NCBI RefSeq assembly: GCF_018139145.2
Contig: NC_059478.1
Span: forward strand, 24,645,001-24,709,000
Direction: 5' to 3'
Origin: Gymnogyps californianus
Lineage: Eukaryota > Chordata > Aves > Accipitriformes > Cathartidae
Length of the DNA stretch: 64,000 nucleotides
Under the pieces are notes generated by a model. It worked only from the letters and a program-made list of their open reading frames with translations, was not told where the DNA came from and did no database searches. Shown piece after piece: positions 38,885 through 47,300 of the stretch; the stretch's first letter is position 1; every line of letters starts with the position of its first letter. The translations under genes and the position numbers were made by a program.

Positions 38885-39180
38885 TACCTTAGAGTATCAC
38901 TGGGGAGGAGGGATGGAGGCTGCTCAGAAAAAAGTGGCGGAGATTTTTACCTGGATTATTGGAAACTTTTGTAGTCGAATTGCTTGTACATGATGTACAG
39001 CTATTAATTTCCAATGCGTGAGAGAAGGGCTCTAATGTGCACATCCCATGCTGTGCAGCTGTGCCACGATGCCCACTGTGAAACTCCCCGTGCAACCTGC
39101 TGGCACTGCGTGTTGGGGCTTTTTTTTTAAAGATTAAACCAGAGACGTTGGGAAAAATATCCTGCATTCCTCCCGGCCTT
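38885..39180. promoter_or_regulatory. AT-rich island upstream of TATA module
   Basis: Low-GC sequence with GTACATGATGTAC (a small inverted repeat near 38986) and AGCTATTAATTTCC. It lies 600-900 bp upstream of the TATA-containing module at 39750-39850. No coding sequence is seen. Confidence 0.25.
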
Positions 39181-39751
39181 CCCTGTCGCTCACAAGGAAC
39201 CAGAAAACAGCAATTCTTCCTTTTACCCCTGGAGCTGCTGGGGTGGCACAGGTCTTCTCCAGCGCTGTTGTAGGTGGCAGCCAAAGCAAATGGCTTCCAC
39301 GGCCGCAGTCCAGACCTGGCTGCTGTGGCTGGGGCTGGGGGAGCTTGCTGGGCCAGGGAGCAGGATGCGGCCCTGGGCTGGCACGTGAACGCACGCGTTC
39401 GCACGTGAGGCCGCTGCTGCGAGGGCTGGCCGGACGCCTCGAGCACGTCGCACTGCCGATGGAGGCTGCGGCGTGCGTTACGGGTTGGGACACCTCTCGG
39501 CACCATGCCAGGTGCGATGCTCCCTCCAAGCGGGGGGATACCCCGTCCACCGCGGTGCTAGACTCTGTGGCTCTGTGCAGAGCCCAATGCTTTCAGCTTT
39601 CCTGTACCAGTGAAAGTTAGGCAGCGGGGGAAAAACTTTGCTGTATGTTATAGAGGAAGAGAGGTAAAAAGGGCAGGAAATTTGCACCATGTCCATTTCC
39701 CCTTGGCCCCCGGCCGCTGCTCATTCCGGATTCGGGATTTGCGTAGGCAGA

Positions 39752-39850
39752 GTTAAAAATAACAGGGGTATATAAAGAAGGACGGAGAGGGCTGCGCTGG
39801 CCCCGCAGTCGCCGGGGCACAGCCAGGCAGCAGGCAGAGATCAAAGCAGG
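39752..39850 (+). promoter_or_regulatory. TATA-box promoter-like module with MEF2-type site
   Basis: A well-formed TATA box, TATATAAAG, lies at 39769-39777. A TTAAAAATAA word matching the MEF2 consensus is just upstream (about 39753-39762). A start would be expected near 39800. The first downstream ATG (39850) opens a frame of 127 codons ending near 40234, Arg- and Pro-rich and without a recognised domain. The TATA/MEF2 arrangement is typical of muscle or other tissue-restricted promoters. It could drive an unannotated transcript, act as an upstream promoter or enhancer for KLF17, or be chance. Confidence 0.3.
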
Positions 39851-41564
39851 ATGCGGTCCAGGCGGCGCAGTGGGGCCGGGAGCGCGTGTGGGGTCTGGGG
39901 GATGCCACGGTGCCGCCATGCCGCTGCACTGGGGGTTGGGGTGCCCGGCTCTGCCAGCTCAGCAGCCTCCCTGGGTGGGCAGCTGGGCAGCACCCATGGG
40001 AGATGGGGCCATGTACGTTCCCGTAGGCAAAGACGTCACCCCCGAGCCCTGTCCCTCCGCAGCCCTCTCCCTCCACAGCGTTTATTCCACGGTGACATTC
40101 ACCGGGAGGGACCTGACCTGGCTCCCCCGGCTGGAGAGCTGTGCGGGGAGCCTGGATGTGGCCCCCAGCCAGAGCACCCCATCCCGGGGCTGAGCTCCCT
40201 GCCGCTGCTGCCGGCGCACTGCCTGCCTCCCTGAGCCCCCGGTAGCCCCGGCCCTTGGCCGTGCATCCCGGTGCTCCCCAGGCCCGGGGCAGGCAGGGCG
40301 GACACAGCAGCTCGCTCGGCCAGTGCAAACGAATCTGCCCTCTGTGCCCTGATAACATTGTGTTTGTTGCAGAGCGGGAAGAGCCTGCCAGCACACGATA
40401 AGAGCAGATGACTTTACTCTGGACCCGCTCCGGATTGAATTATGCTTTAATTTCATTTTCGGTTCCTCTTTTCTTTTCAGGAGGGGAAGGGGGCTTGGGG
40501 GGGTGCGGGCACGTCTAGGGGCTCCCAGACCCTTCTCCAGGCAGGCCAGCACCATGCAGAGGGGAGGACAGAGAGTAAAACCCAAACAGATCTGCTTTCT
40601 GCTCTCAGGGACGTAACCCCAGCGCATTACAGCAGCCCGGGGTGTCCTGCTGCGTGGGTCCCTACGGCACCTCCCCATGGGATCCCCTGCAGAGCTTTTG
40701 GGGCTTGGGTTTTGCCTCCCACCAAAGCAGAAGCTCTCCGGGCTGTGACACCGTGGCTGGTGTTGGAAGGGCTCCATGGTTCCCCTCAGAGAGGGGGCAC
40801 CGGGGATGCCCCAAAGGCAAGTCCCCGGGTTCACTCCAGGCCCCCAGTTCCAGCTGACGGAGCACAGGGGGGGATGCAGTGCGGGTGTTTTTCAGTCCCC
40901 TGTGTTTTGTGGGGTAGGGGACCCCTCTGGGTCTCCTGGGGGCACCGCTGGGCAACCTGGGCACTGATGGCAGTGCCACGGGGCATTGCCCCCCTGCCCC
41001 CCCCCCACGTGTGCTGCGTGCCGTGGGGAGGGTGCCGCGGCTCTGTGGCAGTGTTGGCAGGGCTGCCGATGCTCTCGGCTACATGGACCCACCTCCAGCA
41101 CACCACGCTGGGCATGGCACGCTCCTCTGCTGCCAGATGTGCCAAGAGCGGGGATAACCATTAACCCTTTCCTCTTTGGCCTTCGCCTGGGCAGGCGGCC
41201 CTTCCCACCCTCTGTTTGCTCTCCCGCCGGGCCGCCGTTTGATCTCCTGGGATGCCAGCAACTTTACAGCCTGCTGTAGTGGCGTGGGAGATAATCCGCG
41301 TTTCCTAAATGGGCTTCTGTCAACAGTGGGCTGTGCATGCACCGGCTGCTCCTGCTCGCCTCCCTCTCGGCTCGGAGGAGGCTCCCACAGCTGAGGGGCT
41401 GGCAGGGCTGCGGCGGGGACCCCCCTGTGCCCACCCCATGGCTCACAGCAGGCAAACCCCTCCAGTGCCGCCCTCCCCAGCTCCCTGCGTGGTCAGCGCT
41501 GGCAGCGCTTGTGTTGGTGCGGTGCCTGGCGTGGTGCCGCTCCCCTCTGCGCCAGCCCTCCCAC

Positions 41565-42150
41565 CATAGCATCAGTAATAAGAGTTTCCTGGGGAATATC
41601 CCACATTTGCAAGACATACTGGCTGTAAAAATGAACCCGATCTGCTGGCGACGCCTCTTTTAAAATAAGCCAGTGCTGCACGGGTGCAGATGCCAAAACT
41701 GCCTGGAAAAGGGGAAAACCAAGTGGAGCTAGTGTTTGTCTCCTGTGGCATATGCTCTCACTTATCTATAAAAGTTTGGGGCAGGAACTGCCTTACTATT
41801 AATTATTATTTGGCCAAGAAACAAATAATGGGATTAACCAGTGACTTAAGCTGCTCTGGGGGCTAGGCTACAAGGGATTTCATGTGATGCTCACACGCTT
41901 CTTTGCCACTTCGGAGGTGACTTTTTCCGAGGAAGAACTTTGCAGCCCGTGTGTTTTGACCCGCCGGGTGGCATTAATAAATCCACTCCCTCGCCGGCAG
42001 CTGGGCACACGGGGCCCAGGCAGCGAGCCTGTGTGCTCTGGAAACCAGGGCAGGGATTCTTGGTAAAAGGGGGAAGATTTGAATCGTTGTTGTTCCACTG
42101 GATTACTGAAATAATTTATTGCAATGCTCCACCCTTATAATTAAAGCGCG
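41565..42150 (+). promoter_or_regulatory. AT-rich region with GATA site and TATA box, about 2 kb upstream of KLF17
   Basis: A low-GC stretch that includes CTTATCTATAAAAG at 41761-41774: a GATA site (AGATAAG on the minus strand) directly abutting a TATAAAAG box on the + strand. Nearby are ACTATTAATTATTATTTGG (about 41795) and AATAATTTATTGCAATG (about 42110). KLF17 homologues in fish and frog are known for roles in early blood and hatching-gland development, so a GATA-bound element just upstream is plausible. The link to KLF17 is inference. Confidence 0.35.
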
Positions 42151-42189
42151 GTGATGAAAGCAACTGGTAGAGTAGCTTTGGATCCAGAA

Positions 42190-42222
42190 GCGGCGTGTGC
42201 GTGTGCGTGTGTGTGCGCGCAC
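42190..42222. repeat. Short TG/CG dinucleotide tract
   Basis: A run of imperfect GTGTGC/GTGTGT repeats ends in GCGCGC and is alternating purine-pyrimidine throughout. It is a small microsatellite with Z-DNA potential, 1.5 kb upstream of KLF17. Confidence 0.7.
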
Positions 42223-43495
42223 CTCACCTTTGGTGTTTATATTTGTTTTTTTTTAAATCGACTCCTCGCTTCTGAATAGCGCAGGCAGCAGCCTCAGTTC
42301 TTAGAAAGGTATCTGGGGATGGAAAGCCCCAGAAAGCAGGGAGACAGGCTCCAGGAGATAAGGGCCATTGCTTCTTGACAAACGCAACAGTAGCAGGGCC
42401 ATTCCTGGTACTGGCTGGATAGGGGCCAAGCGGAGAAGGTCTCGCTGTGAGCTGGACAGGGCAGCAGAGAGCCCCCAGGGAGGCCTGCCCAGTGCCCCGG
42501 GTCTCCATGCCACGTCCCGACTCGCTGGGATGGAGTAGGGCACCCGGCTGTCTCCTGTGAGGTGGGACATCCCGGTCCCCTCACGTCCTCCGCTGTGGGA
42601 AGCCCTTGGGCGGACAGCACTGTCCCGGGGGCTCTGTGGGGCAGGCAGGGTTGGCCAGCCAGCCCGTGCCCCCCGTGGCAGACCAGTTGGAGGCTTGGCT
42701 GTGGCGCCGGTCCCCAGGCAGGGCAGACAAACGTCCCACAGGGGCTGTGGGGCGAGATGAGGCGATGCAGGCAGGATGCCAGCCCCCCGGCAGGGTCTGC
42801 GGGGCAGTTATCTCGGCTCACACACACACGCTGTGCGCGGCCAGATGGGAGCTGGTGCGCTCTGGGTTGCTGATTGCCTCATCGGCAGCACCGGCGTGGG
42901 GGGACGTGGCCTCACGGGCGCTGTTACATGAAGTGAGTGGTGTTGGGGCACTGGGGCTCAGCTACCCCAGCCCAGCTCCCCAGCTGGCACGAGCACCCAT
43001 TGCGACGGCACCTTTGCTTGCTGACGTGCTCGGCGTCCCCCATGGCGAGTGCTGTGCCCAGCTCACCGGCCGGCATGCTCTCAGCTGTAACCACGCACCA
43101 GACCTCCCCGGCACGCTCCCACTCATGTACCGCACACGCCAGCATGCAACATGGCCATTGCCCCTGCTCCACTCAGGGCAGGGTGCCGGGTGACCCCCGG
43201 CTCTGCGATCTGCAGCCCCCCTCGCCGCTCGCTGTGTGGGGCAAGGCGTCGGGGCACCGCTGCCCCACTCACGTCGTGGGGACGGGCAGGAGGGACTTTG
43301 GGCTTTGCGATCCACACCGGCACCCCTGCCCCTTCTCCCGCCGTGGGGCAGGGCGCGAGTGGACCCGGCTACGCAACCCACGCTCGCAGCGTGGGAGACC
43401 CCCGCCACGCTGCCCCACTCCGGCGGCGCGGGCAGGCGGGCGGCTGGGCGCCGTCGGGGCAGGGGCGGGCGCCGACCCCGCCCTCCGGGGCAGCC
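42223..43495. other. Intergenic sequence immediately upstream of the KLF17 promoter
   Basis: GC content rises from left to right into the CpG island that covers the KLF17 start. A T8 run sits near 42247-42254. Open frames are short shadows on both strands. No separate gene is recognised. Confidence 0.5.
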
Positions 43496-43499
43496 CCAG

Positions 43500-43736
43500 G
43501 AGAGGGGGCGTGGCTCGGGAGATAGGAAAGCCAATGGGAGGCGGCGGCGGTGAATATCAATGAGACCGGGCCAATAGGGGCGCAGCCATGCTGTTAACAG
43601 CTTAGGAGCGCGGGGCGGCGCAGAGCAGCGCTGCCGCCGCCGCCGCGGGGAGCGGAGCGGTGCCGGGCTCCGCGCACCGCGTCCCGCCCCCCGCCCCCCC
43701 TCCCCAGACCGCCCCGGTTCCCCCGTGCGGCCCGCC
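43500..43736 (+). promoter_or_regulatory. KLF17: KLF17 core promoter and 5' UTR
   Basis: Within a CpG island the sequence shows, in order: GGGGCGTGG at 43505-43513, which is a KLF/CACCC-box consensus; AGATAG at 43520-43525, a WGATAR GATA-factor site; CCAAT at 43531-43535; and a second CCAAT at 43571-43575. There is no TATA box in the usual place, so initiation is probably at one or more positions around 43600-43650, giving a 5' UTR of roughly 100 bases. GATA plus CACCC plus CCAAT is the classical layout of erythroid-type promoters, and the KLF site allows autoregulation or cross-regulation by other KLFs. Motifs are seen; use is inferred. Confidence 0.6.
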
Positions 43737-43829
43737 ATGGCGGCGGCCGTGGACGAGAGCACCCTGCCCTCCATCTCCACTTTCGCTAACCTGCTGCCGC
43801 TGGAGGAGCGGCCCGCCGACATGCTCCAC
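43737..43829 (+). CDS. KLF17: KLF17 coding exon 1
   Basis: Thirty-one codons. The ATG at 43737 is in a strong context (CCCGCCATGG); an in-frame GTG twelve bases upstream is not needed. The exon encodes the short N-terminal Ser/Thr/Leu motif shared by KLF1, KLF2 and KLF17 proteins. It ends in phase 0 at a good donor (CAC followed by GTAAGC). The following intron is only 264 bp. Confidence 0.85.
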
Positions 43830-46101
43830 GTAAGCACCGGGCACCGGGGAGGGGGCGGCAAGGGGGGTACGGGGCAGAGCGTCCCGGGCTGGGGCTCAGC
43901 TCGGCTGGTGGGGGCGGCCCCCGTCCCGCCGTCGGAGGGCGCCCCGGGGGCGGCGCAGCCGGAGCGGTGCCGACCCGTCGGACGGGTTGGGGGGAGCCGC
44001 CGCCCCGAGCGGGAGGCGCGGACCGCGGTGCCCGAGCGGCGGGCGCCGCCGCAGCCGTCTCCCCGCCGGTCCTGACGCCCCTCTTCCCCGCAGAGGATGC
44101 TGCAGCAGGACGGCGCGGCCGCCGTCAAGCGGGAGGAGGACGACTTGGGCAAGTTCGTGGACTTGGACTTCATCCTGGCGCACACCAGCAGCGGCGGGCA
44201 GGGGCCGCCGGGCCCCGGCCCCAACTACCCCCTGCCCGAGACCCCCGAGAGCTGCGGCACCACCTACGACAGCGACGGCTCCTACCCCACGCCGGGCAAG
44301 TTCCCGGCGCCTTACCCCGAGGGCCAGGGCCACAGCTACGTGGCCGAGCTGCTCACCCCGGACCTGCCCGGCCACTGCGACCTGCAACGGAGGGAGTACA
44401 CGGAGCTGCGGGTGCCCGGCGGCCCCCCCACCACCACCCCCATCACCACCCGCCCCTGCACCCGGCCCTGGCCCGCCCGCTGCCCCTGGACCCCGCGCAG
44501 CCCTTCGGGCCCCGCATCAAGAAGGAGCAGCCGGAGGAGCGGGCCTGCATGCTGGGGCTGCCCGCCGCCGAGTATCTGGGGCCGGGCGGCGGCGAGCACA
44601 AGCCACGCGTGGCGCCGGCTTCCGGGCCGGGACCGGTGCCGGGGCCGCCGCTGCCCTACCCGGGCTTCGCCCACGGCCGCCTGGGGCCCCTCGAGGAGCC
44701 GCTGCCCGGCGCCGACCCCCACCTCCTGGCCGACCTGCCGCCCCACTACGCCGTGGCCCCGCACCGCTACGCGCCCCACTTCGCCCCCCAGCCGCCGCCG
44801 CAGTTTCATGGACACTTCAGTGTTTTCAGGGAGCCCCTAAAGGGGCCGGGGCCGGGCCCGGCGGGGCTGCCCGGGCTGCTGGTCACGCCGCCCAACTCCC
44901 CGGTGCTGGAGTACTTCCCGGCCGGGGCCCCCCCGAGGACTGCAAGCCCAAGCGCGGCCGCCGCTCGTGGGCGCGCAAGCGGACGGCCACGCACAACTGT
45001 GAATACCCGGGCTGCGGCAAGACCTACACCAAGAGCTCCCACCTCAAGGCGCACATGCGGACCCACACGGGTAAGGGCACGCCGGGGGGGAGGGGCGGCC
45101 ACGCGGGGGGGGGGGGGGGGTGCGCAAAGGGTCCCGGGTGGGGGTAACGGAGCGCACCGTGAGACTTGCGAGCCCGCTCCGGCGTCGTTCCCGGGGCTGT
45201 GGAGGGGCACCGGGGGAGGTGGCACCAGGGGCGCACGGAGAAGACCGCTGCGGTCAGTCCGGGGGCGCACGGAGGGTCCCCGTGGTGGGGCCGGGTGGGG
45301 GCACCCAGAGAGACCCTGCAGCCAGCATGGGGCTGCACGGAGGGGTCCTGCGTGTGGGGCGGGATGCCCACGGGAGTGCTCAGCAGGACCCCCGTGGTGG
45401 GGCTGGTCAGGGGCACACGGGGACCAAGGCACACAGCGAGACCACCCCCATGACACCCCACCCCGACCTCAGGGCCCAGGGGTGCCTGAAGGGGCTGGGC
45501 ATGGGGGCACATGGAGAAGCCCCCCCCAGCTGGGCTGGGGGTGAACAGAGCGGGGAGACAGACTGGGGTTGTATGGTGAGACCCCTGGCAGAGCTGGGAC
45601 AGGGTACGTGGTGCAGCCCCACAGCAGGGACGGGCAAGGGAGCACCCACAGTTTGAAGTGGGGCAGGGGTGCCCAGAGGATGGGTCCCATGCAGGGCACA
45701 TGGGATAGTGGAGCACATGGGGAAGGGCAGGAAGATAGGGGACAAAAGGAAAGGTGGGTCAGGCAGAGGTGTGCAGGGGACGAGTACACAGCAGGGCTCC
45801 CCTCTCCTAAGGGTGGTGGGCAGGGATCCCTCCCAAAAAGGGGGTGCTGGGCAGGGGAGCACCAGGGTGAAGGCATAGGGAGGATGGGGACCTCCAAGCC
45901 CACTGACACCCCCTTTCCTCTGCAGGCGAGAAGCCCTACCACTGCACCTGGGAAGGCTGTGGCTGGAAATTTGCCCGCTCCGATGAGCTGACCCGCCACT
46001 ACCGCAAGCACACGGGGCACCGGCCCTTCCAGTGTCACCTCTGTGAGCGGGCTTTCTCCCGCTCCGACCACCTTGCCCTCCACATGAAGCGGCACATGTG
46101 A
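43737..46101 (+). CDS. KLF17: Krueppel-like factor 17 (KLF17/neptune/klf4b type), three coding exons, two apparent 1-base gaps
   Basis: Sequence-specific zinc-finger transcription factor acting in the nucleus on CACCC/GC boxes. Coding exons are 43737-43829, 44094-45070 and 45926-46101, with GT/AG borders and phase-0 and phase-1 introns. The expected protein is about 415 residues: a Ser/Thr-rich start ([15 protein letters not shown]), an acidic activation region ([15 protein letters not shown], about residues 45-60), sumoylation-type sites VKRE and IKKE, a Pro/Gly-rich middle, [10 protein letters not shown] (compare PQYQGHFQLF in KLF1), the basic [13 protein letters not shown] segment, and three C2H2 fingers from about residue 334 to the C-terminus. 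The finger linkers TGEKPY and TGHRPF are canonical for KLF1/2/4/17. The name rests on the adjacent DMAP1, as in human 1p34. Reading is broken twice at C7 runs (see exon 2). KLF2 or KLF4 is less likely because of the synteny and the diverged N-terminus. Confidence 0.88.
44094..45070 (+). CDS. KLF17: KLF17 coding exon 2 (activation region to finger 1), frame interrupted twice
   Basis: The exon starts after CCCCGCAG in frame with exon 1 and reads through the acidic activation region. At 44423-44429, a run of seven C, the sensible reading moves to another frame: the His/Pro-rich segment, the IKKEQPEE sumoylation-type motif and [10 protein letters not shown] all lie in the new frame. At 44928-44934, again seven C, the frame moves once more to the one encoding [14 protein letters not shown] and finger 1. 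In both places one extra C restores the frame, and with both the exon length fits the phase-1 donor at 45071 (ACACGG followed by GTAAGG). Read literally the protein would stop at 44838-44840 without fingers. Homopolymer miscounts are the simplest explanation. Confidence 0.85.
45071..45925 (+). repeat. KLF17: KLF17 intron 2: G16 run and degenerate minisatellite
   Basis: The 855-bp intron begins with a GTAAGG donor, then a run of sixteen G at 45105-45120, a likely quadruplex former. From about 45215 to 45540 variations on GGGGGCACACGGAGAGACCCC recur five or more times, often followed by GTGGTGGGGC. The remainder is G-rich single-copy sequence. The intron ends with a good polypyrimidine tract and CTGCAG. 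Confidence 0.7.
45926..46101 (+). CDS. KLF17: KLF17 coding exon 3 (fingers 2 and 3)
   Basis: The exon begins in phase 1 with the second and third bases of the linker glycine codon, continues EKPYHC, and encodes finger 2 and finger 3, ending KRHM and TGA at 46099-46101. All zinc ligands are present. The DNA-contact helices read RSDELTRH and RSDHLALH, identical to KLF1/2/4. A border splitting the TGEKPY linker at this position is the usual KLF gene structure. The exon contains no frameshift. Confidence 0.93.
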
Positions 46102-47300
46102 GCGGCGGGCCACGGCCAGACTTGGTGTCCCTGGAGTCAGCTCACCGTGTAAATAGCGTTGGGCTGGGGATGGCACTGGGGAGCAGCCCAGCCGCCCAGC
46201 CCTCTCCGCTTGTAGTTGATAACTAGTTTTCTCCTCCTGCCCCTGCTGTGAGAGCTGGGCCCAGCCGAGTGGTGGGGAAGAGCTGCTTTGGGGTGTAGAT
46301 GGGGAGCAAAGCTGCAAGAAGTGTCTCCAGCCCCTGCCCAGGCATCACCACTCAGCTCCCCGTGCCCGGAGGGTCCCCCCCAGCCAGGCACCAAGTGAGT
46401 GGGGAGGCTGGTGCAGCAGGGATCTGTCCCCAGAGCTCCTGGCTTGTATTTGCCATCAGTTTAACCTTCTCCCCCTGAATTCTGGCACCCCCCTGGCTCC
46501 AGGGACTGTGGTGGCTGACTCTGGCCAGGTTTTGGCCGGAGACCCGTGCCCGCTGGGTGCATGGGTTGTGGCGCTGAGAAGTGGGTTGCTGGTCTTCTCG
46601 GTTGTGGCCATCAGAACAAACCTCCTCACCCAGAAGCCCAGAGTGGATGGGGCAAGGGTGGGACCTGACTGGCTCGTGGCTATAAAGGTTTGCAGGGGTT
46701 GGCAGCACAGTGTGACCTTGCACAGGGAGCGGGGATGCTCCCGTCGCCAGCTTGGGACCCCGCTGGACAGTCTGGTCCTGGCTGTTCCCACAGTTTTCTG
46801 CTCGGGAGCCTAAAATGGCTCTCCTGGCTCTTGTCTGCTTTCATTTGTCTTGTTCTTCCCCTCAGGATGACACCAGGTACTGCTGCAGCTGCCTTCCCCA
46901 TGCTGCTTTTTTAAACTTAGTGTGTAAAGGACAGTGAGTCCAGCTATGAATGCCCAGGTCTCTGCTATACTTGAAACTTTCGTAGAGGGAAAAAAGAGAA
47001 CTCAAAAGAAAATGAGTCTTTTTATGTGCAGCTTCTGCAAAGCAAGTTGTAAATTAAACAAAGCAGTAATATATAATGTTTCTGTTTTTTTAATATATTT
47101 TTTTCTTCCAGCTGGGAAAACAGATGAGTCTCGGCTTTGGGAAGTGCACTGTTCCCGTCTGTGTATATTGTTAATTAACATTTCTCTGCTTGGGCACGTT
47201 AGGTCTCTCGCACTCTGAAATGTTACTTTTCTTTATATGCAAACCGTTGAAATATTGTGATCTGCTGTATAATAAATAAACAAGATGTAAACATGAAAGA
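46102..47300 (+). other. KLF17: KLF17 3' UTR
   Basis: From the stop codon to just past the poly(A) signal is about 1.2 kb. The first 750 bp are GC-rich; the last 400 are AT-rich with T-rich and TAATATATTTTTTT stretches that could bind mRNA-stability factors. No further coding exon is visible. The 3' end is inferred from the signal at 47271 and not from a transcript. Confidence 0.6.
47271..47280 (+). terminator. KLF17: Poly(A) signal of KLF17
   Basis: Two overlapping AATAAA hexamers (47271-47276 and 47275-47280) lie at the end of an AT-rich stretch, about 1.2 kb after the stop. Cleavage would be expected around 47290-47305. Confidence 0.7.

Noticed and set aside
44097..44840. Literal 247-codon open frame in KLF17 exon 2
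   Set aside because: After about 44430 it reads the wrong frame (Arg/Ser/Trp-rich) and ends before the fingers; the conserved motifs are in another frame.
43737..46101. Reading the KLF gene as a pseudogene because of its two frame breaks
   Set aside because: Both breaks are single-base shortfalls in C7 runs; all zinc ligands, splice sites and the stop codon are intact and the middle segment keeps coding character.
43737..46101. Calling the gene KLF2, KLF4 or KLF1
   Set aside because: The finger region is shared by all of these, but the neighbour DMAP1 matches the KLF17 locus, and the N-terminus and middle do not match KLF2 or KLF4 closely.
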